From contig JAITVF010000169.1 of NCBI GenBank assembly GCA_031285945.1, forward strand, positions 1-8,496: a stretch of DNA of 8,496 bases. The letters run 5' to 3'. The translations under genes were made by a program, and so were the position numbers. Under the pieces are notes generated by a model. That model saw nothing but the letters and a program-made list of their open reading frames with translations, was not told the DNA's origin and searched no databases. Below, piece by piece: positions 1-5,828 of this stretch (the first letter of the stretch is position 1; every line of letters starts with the position of its first letter). Source of the stretch: Oscillospiraceae bacterium (GTDB taxonomy: Bacteria > Bacillota > Clostridia > Oscillospirales > Ruminococcaceae).

Positions 1-1
1 C

Positions 2-736
2 ATAGCCAAAATCGACTCGGAGCTTCTTTACCGCTGCTACAACACCTTTTATAATCTCGGCAACATGACCCTTGCGGTAGCCGGCAACTTTGAGCCCGCC
101 GATGTTCTCGAGGCCGCCGACCGCATCCTGAAGCCGGCGCCGGAGCTACCCGTAGAGCGGGGGATCGCCGACGAGCCCGAGGGGGTCCGCACGGCCCTTG
201 TCGAGCAGCGACTTCCCGTCGCCCAGCCGCTCTTCCAGCTGGGCTTTAAGGGAACGCCCGGAAAAAACCCCAAGGAAACTCTCTGGATGAAGATCGCCGA
301 CGAGGTCCTCTCAGACGTAATCGCCGGCGACTCTACCGCGCTTTACCGCAGCCTTTACGACCAGGAGCTTATAAACCAGGTTTTCGAGGCCGAGGCCATG
401 GCTACCCGCGATTACGCGCTTACCTGCTTTTCGGGCGAGTCCCGCGAGCCCGAAAAGGTGCGCGATATAATTCTCGCGGAGATTAAGCGCCTTATCGCCG
501 AGGGGATCGACCCCGCCGTCTTTGACCGGGTAAAAAAAGCGGTTTACGGCCGCTATATCGGCATGTACGGCAGGCCGGACGCCCTTGCCGGGCTTCTTGT
601 GACCGCGCAGTTTTCCGACTCGGGCGCCTACGACGTGCTTGAAATTCTGGCCGGCCTCACCCTTGACGATTTACAGTCGCGCCTGCCCGTAAGCTTTAAC
701 CCCGGCCGCTGCTCCCTTTCGGTAATCCGGCCCTGA
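2..736 (+). CDS. M16-family (insulinase-like) peptidase, C-terminal part, 5'-truncated by the window
   Basis: The reading frame is open from base 2 to the TGA at 734-736, giving 244 residues with no start in the window. The visible N-terminal stretch, including CYNTFYNLGNM followed by LAVAGNF, is the strand and helix pattern that ends the first M16 domain. The rest fits the second, non-catalytic M16 half, with SGESREPEKV and a YGRYIGMYG segment near the end. M16 proteins are zinc peptidases, but the HxxEH site lies upstream of the window, so activity cannot be judged. In Firmicutes, YmfF/YmfH-type M16 genes often occur as a pair, and this could be the second member; that is inference. It runs in the same direction as lgt, 116 nt upstream of it. 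Confidence 0.82.
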   Translation: MAKIDSELLYRCYNTFYNLGNMTLAVAGNFEPADVLEAADRILKPAPELPVERGIADEPEGVRTALVEQRLPVAQPLFQLGFKGTPGKNPKETLWMKIADEVLSDVIAGDSTALYRSLYDQELINQVFEAEAMATRDYALTCFSGESREPEKVRDIILAEIKRLIAEGIDPAVFDRVKKAVYGRYIGMYGRPDALAGLLVTAQFSDSGAYDVLEILAGLTLDDLQSRLPVSFNPGRCSLSVIRP

Positions 737-746
737 ATACCCTTAA

Positions 747-775
747 CCCCGCCGCGTAAAAGACATACGGCGGGG
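747..775. repeat. Inverted repeat between the M16 gene and lgt
   Basis: CCCCGCCG (747-754) and CGGCGGGG (768-775) form a perfect 8-bp GC stem with a 13-nt loop. It begins 10 nt after the M16 stop codon. No T-run follows on either strand, so it is not a canonical intrinsic terminator. It may stabilise the 3' end of the upstream mRNA or attenuate read-through into lgt. The remaining bases up to 852 show only the lgt ribosome site (GAGAGG at 836-841). Confidence 0.45.
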
Positions 776-852
776 CGCAGCCGCGCGCAGCTTATAAATA
801 CTGTTTTCGGCTCCGCCCCGCCACATCTTCCAACAGAGAGGATTTTTGCCCT

Positions 853-1887
853 ATGGATACCCTTAGCTTTCCCGGGCTCGGGCTGAGCTTTGAGCTTAAT
901 CGCGTCGCCTTTACCGTATTCGGGCGGGATATCTACTGGTACGGAATCTTGTTCGGCCTTGCCTTTATCCTGGCGGTTGCCTTTATAGTAAGGCGGGTGA
1001 GAACCTTCGGCTTGGACTCCGACAGGATGATCGACGTTCTTTTGGGCACCGTAATCGGCGGCATTGTGGGCGCACGGCTTTATTACGTGGCCTTTTCGGG
1101 GGATACATATACCTTTGGCCGGCTCTTTGCCATACGCGAGGGCGGGCTTGCCTTTTACGGCGGCGTTATCGGCGCGGTTGTACTCATGGCTCTTATGTGC
1201 AGGGTGCGAAGGGTAAAATTTTTGCCGGCCTGCGATCTCCTCGCCAGCTCCCTGCTGCTTGCCCAGTCAGTGGGCAGATGGGGCAACTTCGTGAACGTTG
1301 AGGCCTTCGGCTCCAACACAGGCCTCCCCTGGGGGATGACAAGCGCGGGGATCACCGATTACCTTTCGGCGTATCAGGGCCAGCTTGCCGGGATAGGGGT
1401 CGGCGTCGACCCCGCCAGACCCGTTCACCCGACCTTCTTTTACGAGTCCATATGGTGCCTTGTCGGCTTTTTGCTCGTATCCCTTTATATTAAGAGGCGC
1501 AAATTCGACGGCGAGATAACCCTTATCTACCTCTTCTGGTACGGGCTCGGAAGAGTCTGGATCGAGGGGCTGCGCACCGACAGCCTGCTTGTGGGAAGCG
1601 TGCGGGTTTCGCAGGCGCTGGCGGGATTATGCGTTATAGTCTGCGCCATTGCGTGGGTTAGCCTGCGTAAAAAGGCGGCCGCCTCACCCGGGTCCCGCCC
1701 ACTCTATGTGGATACTGAGGAAGGTAAGTCCGTTCTCGACGGCAGCTTCTACTCCCAAAAGAAGGAAGAACCCGTCACAGCACCCGCCGAAGAAAAAGAT
1801 AACGGAGCTTCACCCTCCGCCCCGGACAGCGACGAAGGCGAGGCAATCGGCATAACTGACGACGATACCGGCGCTACCGAAGAATAG
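853..1887 (+). CDS. lgt: Prolipoprotein diacylglyceryl transferase (Lgt) with an acidic C-terminal tail
   Basis: Lgt is a polytopic membrane enzyme that moves diacylglyceryl from phosphatidylglycerol to the lipobox cysteine of prolipoproteins, the first step of lipoprotein maturation. The 344-residue product carries the family signature GRWGNFVNVEAFG at about residues 141-153. R142 and N145 match the family's essential Arg and Asn. WYGILFGL lies near the N-terminus, GTVIGGIVGARLYY near 66-79, HPTFFYES after the signature, and FWYGLGRVWIEGLR in the last membrane portion. The start at 853 follows GAGAGG at 836-841. Two things are odd. The essential-region histidine of E. coli Lgt (H103) is Tyr102 here (FYGG), a substitution I believe is common in Clostridia. 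The last 70 or so residues are an acidic, Ser/Pro/Glu-rich tail, whereas family members usually end at 260-290 residues. Confidence 0.97.
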   Translation: MDTLSFPGLGLSFELNRVAFTVFGRDIYWYGILFGLAFILAVAFIVRRVRTFGLDSDRMIDVLLGTVIGGIVGARLYYVAFSGDTYTFGRLFAIREGGLAFYGGVIGAVVLMALMCRVRRVKFLPACDLLASSLLLAQSVGRWGNFVNVEAFGSNTGLPWGMTSAGITDYLSAYQGQLAGIGVGVDPARPVHPTFFYESIWCLVGFLLVSLYIKRRKFDGEITLIYLFWYGLGRVWIEGLRTDSLLVGSVRVSQALAGLCVIVCAIAWVSLRKKAAASPGSRPLYVDTEEGKSVLDGSFYSQKKEEPVTAPAEEKDNGASPSAPDSDEGEAIGITDDDTGATEE

Positions 1888-1897
1888 AACCCTCGCA

Positions 1898-1936
1898 GGG
1901 AGGAGCTTAAGGTTGAAACAAAACACAAACACCTCG
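1898..1936 (+). promoter_or_regulatory. Stranded Shine-Dalgarno and TTG start, probably the original start region of the MBL gene
   Basis: GGGAGGAG (1898-1905) lies 7 nt before a TTG (1913-1915), just after the lgt stop. Translation from it gives LKQNTNTSP and then hits TAA at 1940-1942, inside the IS110 element. If the element is removed between the CCTCG copies at 1932-1936 and 3549-3553, the frame continues as LKQNTNTS-LVPERNGHI into the Met of the MBL hydrolase at 3581. I infer that this was the ribosome site of the MBL gene, or of a short extension of it, before the insertion. It might also be a non-functional look-alike. Confidence 0.5.
1932..1936. repeat. Left copy of the end-shared CCTCG (IS110 core region)
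   Basis: CCTCG here recurs at 3549-3553, at the other inferred end of the element. IS110 elements share a short core between donor and target rather than making a classical target-site duplication. The true core is probably two bases inside this pentamer. Which two cannot be decided from one copy. Confidence 0.55.
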
Positions 1937-1961
1937 CCTTAAAAGAAAGAACAGCAAAGCA

Positions 1962-1978
1962 GACCGCTATAAGCAGTC
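1962..1978 (-). terminator. Weak hairpin after the transposase stop
   Basis: Read on the minus strand, GACTGC (1978-1973) and GCGGTC (1967-1962) pair with one G-U around a TTATA loop, 16 nt after the transposase stop. A pyrimidine-rich, T-rich stretch follows. It could end transposase transcription or be a structural part of the element's terminal DNA. The stem is short. Confidence 0.3.
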
Positions 1979-1994
1979 GAAAAAAGGAATAGAA

Positions 1995-3254
1995 TTAGCT
2001 GAATGTCTCAGTCTCGGAAATGATGTAGCCTTTGGCACGAAGCATAGCGAGAGCCTGTTCGGGAGTAAGAATGCGATCTTCAGGGATGGAATCTTTGAGA
2101 GGCGCAACGAAGGGCGCATATGGCTCGTTGTTCAGGAGAATGTGGTAGATGGCAGTTAAGAGTCTTCTGGCAATGGCAACTCTAGCTTTCTTCGTCCCGC
2201 GACGTTTTTTAAGCTGCTGGTGCTTGCTGAGGATTTCCGGGTGAAGTTTAGAACGTGGGTTGCTTGCGGCCATGGCGCACTGAATTAGAAGCGGCTTAAT
2301 GTACTGCCCAGCCTTGCCGATCCGCGTGGTCTTCTTTTTCCCGGCGCTTTCATTGTTCTGCGGCGTAAGCCCCGCCCAGGAGCACAGGTGCTTCGACGAC
2401 TCAAACTGCGTCATATCCACTCCGATTTCCGCGATAATGCGAATCGCGGTCATGGGGTCAGATACGCCGGGAACGGTCAGAAGCAGTTGTATTTGTGGCA
2501 TATACGGCTCGGCAAGGCGCAGGATCAGGTCTTCAAGCAAAGCCTTGCACTTATCGAGGTCGTCCATATGACTGCGGATGATCTTTAGCTTTTCAGCCTG
2601 CCAGGGGCTGAACACCCCGTCGACAGCTTCCTGAATCTGTGAGATGGGAGTCTTGCACTTGTAATGGACAAACGGCGCGACGTCAAACTCTTCCCCCGGA
2701 TGTTCCAACAACTGCTCGATGATAGCGGACGCGCTCTTGCCGAACACGTTACTAAACACGCTGTCGAGCTTGAAATTAGAAACCGTCAGACAGTTTTGGG
2801 CGCGGTTCTTCTCCCCGGTGGCGCACCATGTCAGCTTTTGGTGGTAGCGGCACAGGTCACGGAGTTGCCGGATATCCTCCGGCGGGATAAAGCTCCCCCT
2901 CACGAGATCGTGCTTAAACAGGTCGGCAATCCACTGTGCATCCTTCTTATCCGTCTTCTTGCCCTTGATCGCTTTGACGAACTTGGGGTGGCTGACCACC
3001 ACGTTGCAGGTTGTCTCCAGTATGTTGTGAACTGGAAACCAGTATTTCCCTGTCGATTCCATGCAAACATCTCGGCAATTCCTCTCCAATAGCCAGTCCC
3101 GCAAGTCCCGAAGCCCTCCCGAATAGGTCGAGAACCGCTTGCTGGCATACTCTGTTACTCCCTTCGCACTCGTGGACGCGATGCACGCGATAACAAAATC
3201 GCGGTGCACATCCATCCCGCAGCAAATCGGGTAAACGATCTTGAGCCTCCCCAT
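1995..3254 (-). CDS. IS110-family transposase/recombinase (DEDD, RNA-guided type)
   Basis: The protein has 419 residues. The N-terminal RuvC-like domain carries CCGMDVHRD (D15), CMESTGKYW (E66) and GKKTDKKDAQW (D102, D105), which together make the DEDD tetrad of IS110 recombinases. A middle helical, probably coiled, region runs from about 130 to 250. The C-terminal Tnp_20-type domain has LLTVPGVSDPMTA and then NNESAGKKKTTRIGKAG, in which S303 is the likely nucleophilic serine. IS110 enzymes excise the element as a circle and insert it at sites chosen by a bridge RNA made from the element's end. The start at 3254 is chosen because GGAGG (minus strand, 3265-3261) lies 6 nt upstream; an in-frame TTG at 3272 has no such site. 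The reading frame is intact and all catalytic residues are present, so it is probably functional. Confidence 0.95.
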   Translation of the reverse strand: MGRLKIVYPICCGMDVHRDFVIACIASTSAKGVTEYASKRFSTYSGGLRDLRDWLLERNCRDVCMESTGKYWFPVHNILETTCNVVVSHPKFVKAIKGKKTDKKDAQWIADLFKHDLVRGSFIPPEDIRQLRDLCRYHQKLTWCATGEKNRAQNCLTVSNFKLDSVFSNVFGKSASAIIEQLLEHPGEEFDVAPFVHYKCKTPISQIQEAVDGVFSPWQAEKLKIIRSHMDDLDKCKALLEDLILRLAEPYMPQIQLLLTVPGVSDPMTAIRIIAEIGVDMTQFESSKHLCSWAGLTPQNNESAGKKKTTRIGKAGQYIKPLLIQCAMAASNPRSKLHPEILSKHQQLKKRRGTKKARVAIARRLLTAIYHILLNNEPYAPFVAPLKDSIPEDRILTPEQALAMLRAKGYIISETETFS

Positions 3255-3272
3255 AGCATACCTCCAAATCAA

Positions 3273-3289
3273 TTTTGAAGGCGCAGGCA
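3273..3289 (-). other. Candidate donor-binding guide segment of the bridge RNA
   Basis: On the minus strand, CGCCTTCAAA (3283-3274) matches the plus strand of the element's left end, CGCCTTAAAA (1935-1944), at 9 of 10 positions. The match begins at the CG of the shared CCTCG. Just 5' of it the RNA has TGCCT (3289-3285), which matches TGCCT at 3547-3551 at the other end. The RNA segment therefore resembles the joined ends of an excised circle, with one extra base at the core. This is what a donor guide would need. Confidence 0.5.
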
Positions 3290-3377
3290 GGGACTGGACG
3301 CTCAGCTAAAAACGAGTAATGTCTTTACAAAGATAAGGTTACAGGCTACTGCGCAACAACTGCACATCTCCAACTCT

Positions 3378-3391
3378 TTGGTGCTTGAAAG
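3378..3391 (-). other. Candidate target-binding guide segment of the bridge RNA
   Basis: Plus-strand TTGGTGCTTGAAAG (3378-3391) matches TTGGTGCCTGAAAG (3554-3567) in the right flank at 13 of 14 positions. The flank copy starts exactly after the shared CCTCG. The RNA would carry the complement, CUUUCAAGCACCAA. It partly sits in the internal loop (CUUUCAA) of the predicted target-binding stem. A guide retained from the insertion event would produce exactly this agreement. Confidence 0.6.
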
Positions 3392-3482
3392 AGCGTCCGG
3401 CGAACTTATATTATGGCGGGCTGACGCTTCCGCGCACCACCTACCTCCACGTGCTCTGTAGTGTGCCTGTACCTTCGCTTAC

Positions 3483-3510
3483 AGTATACCACGATCATTA
3501 TCTATTGCAA
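3483..3510 (-). promoter_or_regulatory. SigA-type promoter for the bridge RNA and transposase
   Basis: On the minus strand, TTGCAA (3510-3505) lies 16 nt before TATACT (3488-3483), with TGG directly before the -10 giving an extended TGn motif. Transcription would begin near 3476. In IS621 the bridge RNA promoter is formed across the circle junction; here the whole promoter lies inside the inferred left end (LE) and would work in the integrated copy too. Confidence 0.6.
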
Positions 3511-3548
3511 TTATCTTACTACATCAGCGGCACCAACCCTGTTTCATG

Positions 3549-3553
3549 CCTCG
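3549..3553. repeat. Right copy of the end-shared CCTCG (IS110 core region)
   Basis: This is the second copy of the pentamer at 1932-1936. The sequence immediately to its right (TTGGTGCCTGAAAG) is the half-site matched by the candidate target guide. Confidence 0.55.
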
Positions 3554-3580
3554 TTGGTGCCTGAAAGGAATGGTCATATT

Positions 3581-4303
3581 ATGCTGCACGTCTGGTATTT
3601 GTGCCACAGCGGCTTTGCTGTTGAAACCGACCGGCATTTCCTCGTCTTTGATTACTGGAAGGATACCCCCCAGGGAGGCAGCCTGGCTACCGGAACCGTT
3701 AACCCGGGCGACCTGGCGGGGACAGGCAAAAGGGTGGTCGTTTTTGTTTCCCACCGGCATCCCGACCACTTTAACCCGGTAATCTTTGACTGGAAGCGGC
3801 AAAACCCCCAAATTGAGCTTATTCTTTCCGACGATATCCCTCTGCCCGGCGATATCGAGGCCCATATGATGAGCCCCGATCGTATCGAAAGAATCGCCGG
3901 GCTTAATGTTCAGACCCTGTCCTCTAACGACGAAGGGGTTGCCTTTGTGGTGGAGGACGCAAAGAAGCGAATCTTTCACGCGGGCGATCTCAACTGGTGG
4001 CACTGGGAGAGCGAGCCTGACGCCTGGAACGATGAGATGAAGCGGCTCTACATAGATGAAATCAGCAGACTTGAGGGACTTAGCATCGACCTTGCCTTTT
4101 TCCCGGCGGATCCGAGACTGGGTAGAATGGCTCTGGCCGGACTTGATTACCTTATGCGCAACGTTACCGTAAAGAGCGTTATACCCATGCACTTCTGGCA
4201 AGGGGAACGGGTGGTGGAGACCCTGGTCGAAGGCCCTGCCTGCAAGGACTATCGCGACCGGATCCGCCTTTTAACCGCGCGGGGGCAGCATATCTCACTG
4301 TGA
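3581..4303 (+). CDS. MBL-fold metallohydrolase
   Basis: The 240-residue product starts MLHVWYLCHSGFAVE, the typical first strand of a compact MBL-fold family. SHRHPDHF supplies the HxHxDH metal motif (H58, H60, D62, H63). HAGDLNWWHW gives the bridging Asp (D136) and PMHFW the C-terminal metal His (H204). The histidine usually found between the motif and the Asp is not obvious, so the site may be mono- or atypically di-metal. Substrate is unknown; the small size recalls UlaG-like or general MBL hydrolases. The ATG at 3581 follows AAAGGA (3564-3569). The frame is open upstream to 3461, but that part is inside the IS element. Before the insertion, translation may have begun at the TTG at 1913, adding 17 residues. 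The insertion probably cuts the gene off from lgt transcription. Confidence 0.85.
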   Translation: MLHVWYLCHSGFAVETDRHFLVFDYWKDTPQGGSLATGTVNPGDLAGTGKRVVVFVSHRHPDHFNPVIFDWKRQNPQIELILSDDIPLPGDIEAHMMSPDRIERIAGLNVQTLSSNDEGVAFVVEDAKKRIFHAGDLNWWHWESEPDAWNDEMKRLYIDEISRLEGLSIDLAFFPADPRLGRMALAGLDYLMRNVTVKSVIPMHFWQGERVVETLVEGPACKDYRDRIRLLTARGQHISL

Positions 4304-4394
4304 ACACCCATTCCCGGAATGAACCTCGGGGATTTGAGCCATACTATTAGCAACAGCTTTCCAATATTGCCCAATTCAAGGATGATAAAATAAC

Positions 4395-5297
4395 ATGCAG
4401 GTGCACAGAAAACGTCGTCAAAAACGCGGGCATCCCATTTTAGCTGCAGTGATTCTGCTGGCTCTTGTAAGCGGCGCATCCTACGGCGGCGCCACCCTGT
4501 GGCAGGGCCTTCAGGATTCTTTTTCCTCCACTCAAAAAGAAGAGGATCCGGCCGAGCGGGATATTATAGGCGCGCAGGCCGAGGTTGTTCCGCCCGCCGC
4601 GCCGCCCGTCGGGGCGAGCGGCAGCAGGAGCTCCGCCCCAAAGGATGAGGGCGAGGTCTCGCCCGACCCCTTAACCCCGTACACCGCCGACCGTCAGGTA
4701 AAGGCGTCGGCGCAGGTTGAGCTTTCTTATTTTGACGATGCGGTCTTCTTTGGCGATTCGGTCAGCACCGGCCTCGAGGGGTACCACATCGTCGACAACG
4801 CCGCCTGCTACGCCGCTGTCGGCGTAAGCCCCCACACCGCCCTGACCGTCGAGTATATCGGAGCCTCGGTTGCGGACAAGAAAACCCTGCTGGAGGCCGC
4901 CAAAGAGGCGGGCGATCGGGGAAAGGTATATATCATGCTGGGCGGCAACGGCCTGTGGCAGGAAAAGGACGCCTTTATAGCCGACTACGGAGCCTTTCTA
5001 GACGCCGTGATAAAGCAGTACCCAAACGCCACCGTTTATATTCAGAGCATGACTCCGGTGGGTATTAACGTAGGCGAAACCTACGTTAATATCTCCAGGG
5101 AAAAAGTGATTGAATACAACGCGGCTATAGCCGAACTTTCCGCTAAGTATAATCTGCCATTTTTAAACCTCTTTGAGACCCTTATGGACGAGGAGGGATA
5201 TCTGCCCGAGGAGGTAAGCCCCGACGGGCTGCACCTTACGCCGGAATACTATTACAGGTGGCTCGACTACCTCAGGACCCATACCGTATCCCAATAA
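4395..5297 (+). CDS. Membrane-anchored SGNH/GDSL-family hydrolase
   Basis: The 300-residue product has a basic N-terminus (MQVHRKRRQKRG) and one hydrophobic segment at about residues 13-32, which serves as a signal anchor. A low-complexity Pro/Ala/Ser linker follows to about residue 105, placing the catalytic domain outside the cell. That domain shows the SGNH blocks: FFGDSVSTG (nucleophile S122), a block II glycine near AVGVSP, GGNGL (N185), and SPDGLHLT (D277, H280). Such enzymes are esterases or acyltransferases acting on cell-wall glycans or lipids; the substrate cannot be named. The start follows AAGGAT (4378-4383). The lipoprotein gene begins 14 nt after the stop, which suggests co-transcription. 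The 91-nt gap before this gene shows only a short palindrome, CATTCCCGGAATG (4309-4321). Confidence 0.88.
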   Translation: MQVHRKRRQKRGHPILAAVILLALVSGASYGGATLWQGLQDSFSSTQKEEDPAERDIIGAQAEVVPPAAPPVGASGSRSSAPKDEGEVSPDPLTPYTADRQVKASAQVELSYFDDAVFFGDSVSTGLEGYHIVDNAACYAAVGVSPHTALTVEYIGASVADKKTLLEAAKEAGDRGKVYIMLGGNGLWQEKDAFIADYGAFLDAVIKQYPNATVYIQSMTPVGINVGETYVNISREKVIEYNAAIAELSAKYNLPFLNLFETLMDEEGYLPEEVSPDGLHLTPEYYYRWLDYLRTHTVSQ

Positions 5298-5311
5298 AAG
5301 GAATGGTCGAC

Positions 5312-5779
5312 ATGAACAAAAGACTTTTGGCTCTTATTCTCTCTCTTTTTCTTTCTCTCGCCCTTTTGATTTCGGGCTGCGGAGGAAGCCGGGAATACGA
5401 CGTTGCGGCCATTGCCGAAGGGCTGCTTAAGGAGGTTTCTTTTTCCGGAGAGCTCTCGCCCGCCGAGGGTGACGCTCTCGCCAATCTTTACGCCCTCAAC
5501 GACTCGGTCGCAGAATATGCCATATACTACGACGCCAGCGCCTTTTCAGCCCAGGAGGTGGCGGTGCTCAAGGCCGACAGCGCCTCGGACGCAGAAGCCC
5601 TGCGCGAGATTTTGGAAACGAGGATCGAAAACCTGAGGTTTATGTTCGAAAACTACAACCCCGGCGAAATGCAAAAGCTCGAAAGCCCGGTAATAGATGT
5701 AAGGGACAATATAGCGGTCATGGTGATATCCGACGACCCGGAGGCTGCCGATAAAGCGGCCGCTCTGCTGGCTGGCTGA
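5312..5779 (+). CDS. DUF4358-like lipoprotein
   Basis: The 155-residue product has a classic lipoprotein signal: MNKRLL, a long hydrophobic stretch, then LLISGC with the lipidated cysteine at C23. The mature domain has YAIYYDAS, a DSASDAEALREILETRIENL helix and a C-terminal VIDVRDNIAVMVISDDPE strand pair. Its size and pattern fit the clostridial DUF4358 family, which has no established function; that assignment is from memory of the pattern. The ATG at 5312 is preferred because AAAGGAA (5297-5303) is well spaced and the lipoprotein signal begins there; upstream in-frame starts would extend the n-region. It follows the SGNH gene by 14 nt. In Clostridia such genes often neighbour SGNH or MBOAT acyltransferase genes, so the two may act together at the cell surface. 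Lgt, encoded upstream, would lipidate it. Confidence 0.8.
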   Translation: MNKRLLALILSLFLSLALLISGCGGSREYDVAAIAEGLLKEVSFSGELSPAEGDALANLYALNDSVAEYAIYYDASAFSAQEVAVLKADSASDAEALREILETRIENLRFMFENYNPGEMQKLESPVIDVRDNIAVMVISDDPEAADKAAALLAG

Positions 5780-5828
5780 CTCTGTCGCCCGACGTTTATT
5801 TTCGACATCAAAAGGAGGCGCAACCGGA

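Larger units (their letters stand above)
3256..3476 (-). ncRNA. Candidate IS110 bridge RNA
   Basis: This non-coding stretch runs from a good minus-strand promoter to the transposase start and has strong pairing potential. In RNA orientation, AAGGUACAGGC (3475-3465) pairs with GCCUGUAACCUU (3346-3335) in an 11-bp helix with one bulged A. Inside it, UGGUGC (3439-3434) pairs with GCACCA (3384-3379) and AGCGUC (3428-3423) with GACGCU (3397-3392), leaving an internal loop. The 3' part holds a second domain. IS110-group bridge RNAs have a target-binding loop first and a donor-binding loop second, each with guide sequences, and candidate guides are seen in that order (3378-3391 and 3273-3289). The 3' end is not visible and the RNA may read into the transposase mRNA. 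The role is inferred from family, location and guide matches. Confidence 0.65.
1937..3553 (-). mobile_element. IS110-family insertion sequence with a candidate bridge RNA
   Basis: The element is about 1.6 kb and contains one transposase gene on the minus strand and a long non-coding region upstream of that gene (left end, LE, in transposase orientation), the layout of the IS110 group rather than IS1111. No terminal inverted repeats are seen, as expected for this group. The ends are inferred from three agreeing signs: CCTCG at both ends, an RNA-region match to the right flank that begins right after CCTCG, and another match to the left end that begins within it. The element separates lgt from the MBL gene and opposes the direction of its neighbours. 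The boundaries carry an uncertainty of up to 5 bp from the shared pentamer. They depend on the inferred guide matches, which need an empty-site comparison. Confidence 0.72.

Noticed and set aside
3461..3580. Upstream extension of the MBL gene in the same frame
   Set aside because: The added residues are encoded mostly by the IS110 end, have no ribosome site, and precede the usual family N-terminus.
3524..4201. Open frame of 225 codons on the minus strand opposite the MBL hydrolase
   Set aside because: It is antisense to the conserved metal-binding motifs and has no ribosome site or recognisable domain.
4309..4321. CATTCCCGGAATG as an operator
   Set aside because: It is a single 13-nt palindrome just after a stop codon, with no promoter elements around it. 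Chance is a fair explanation.
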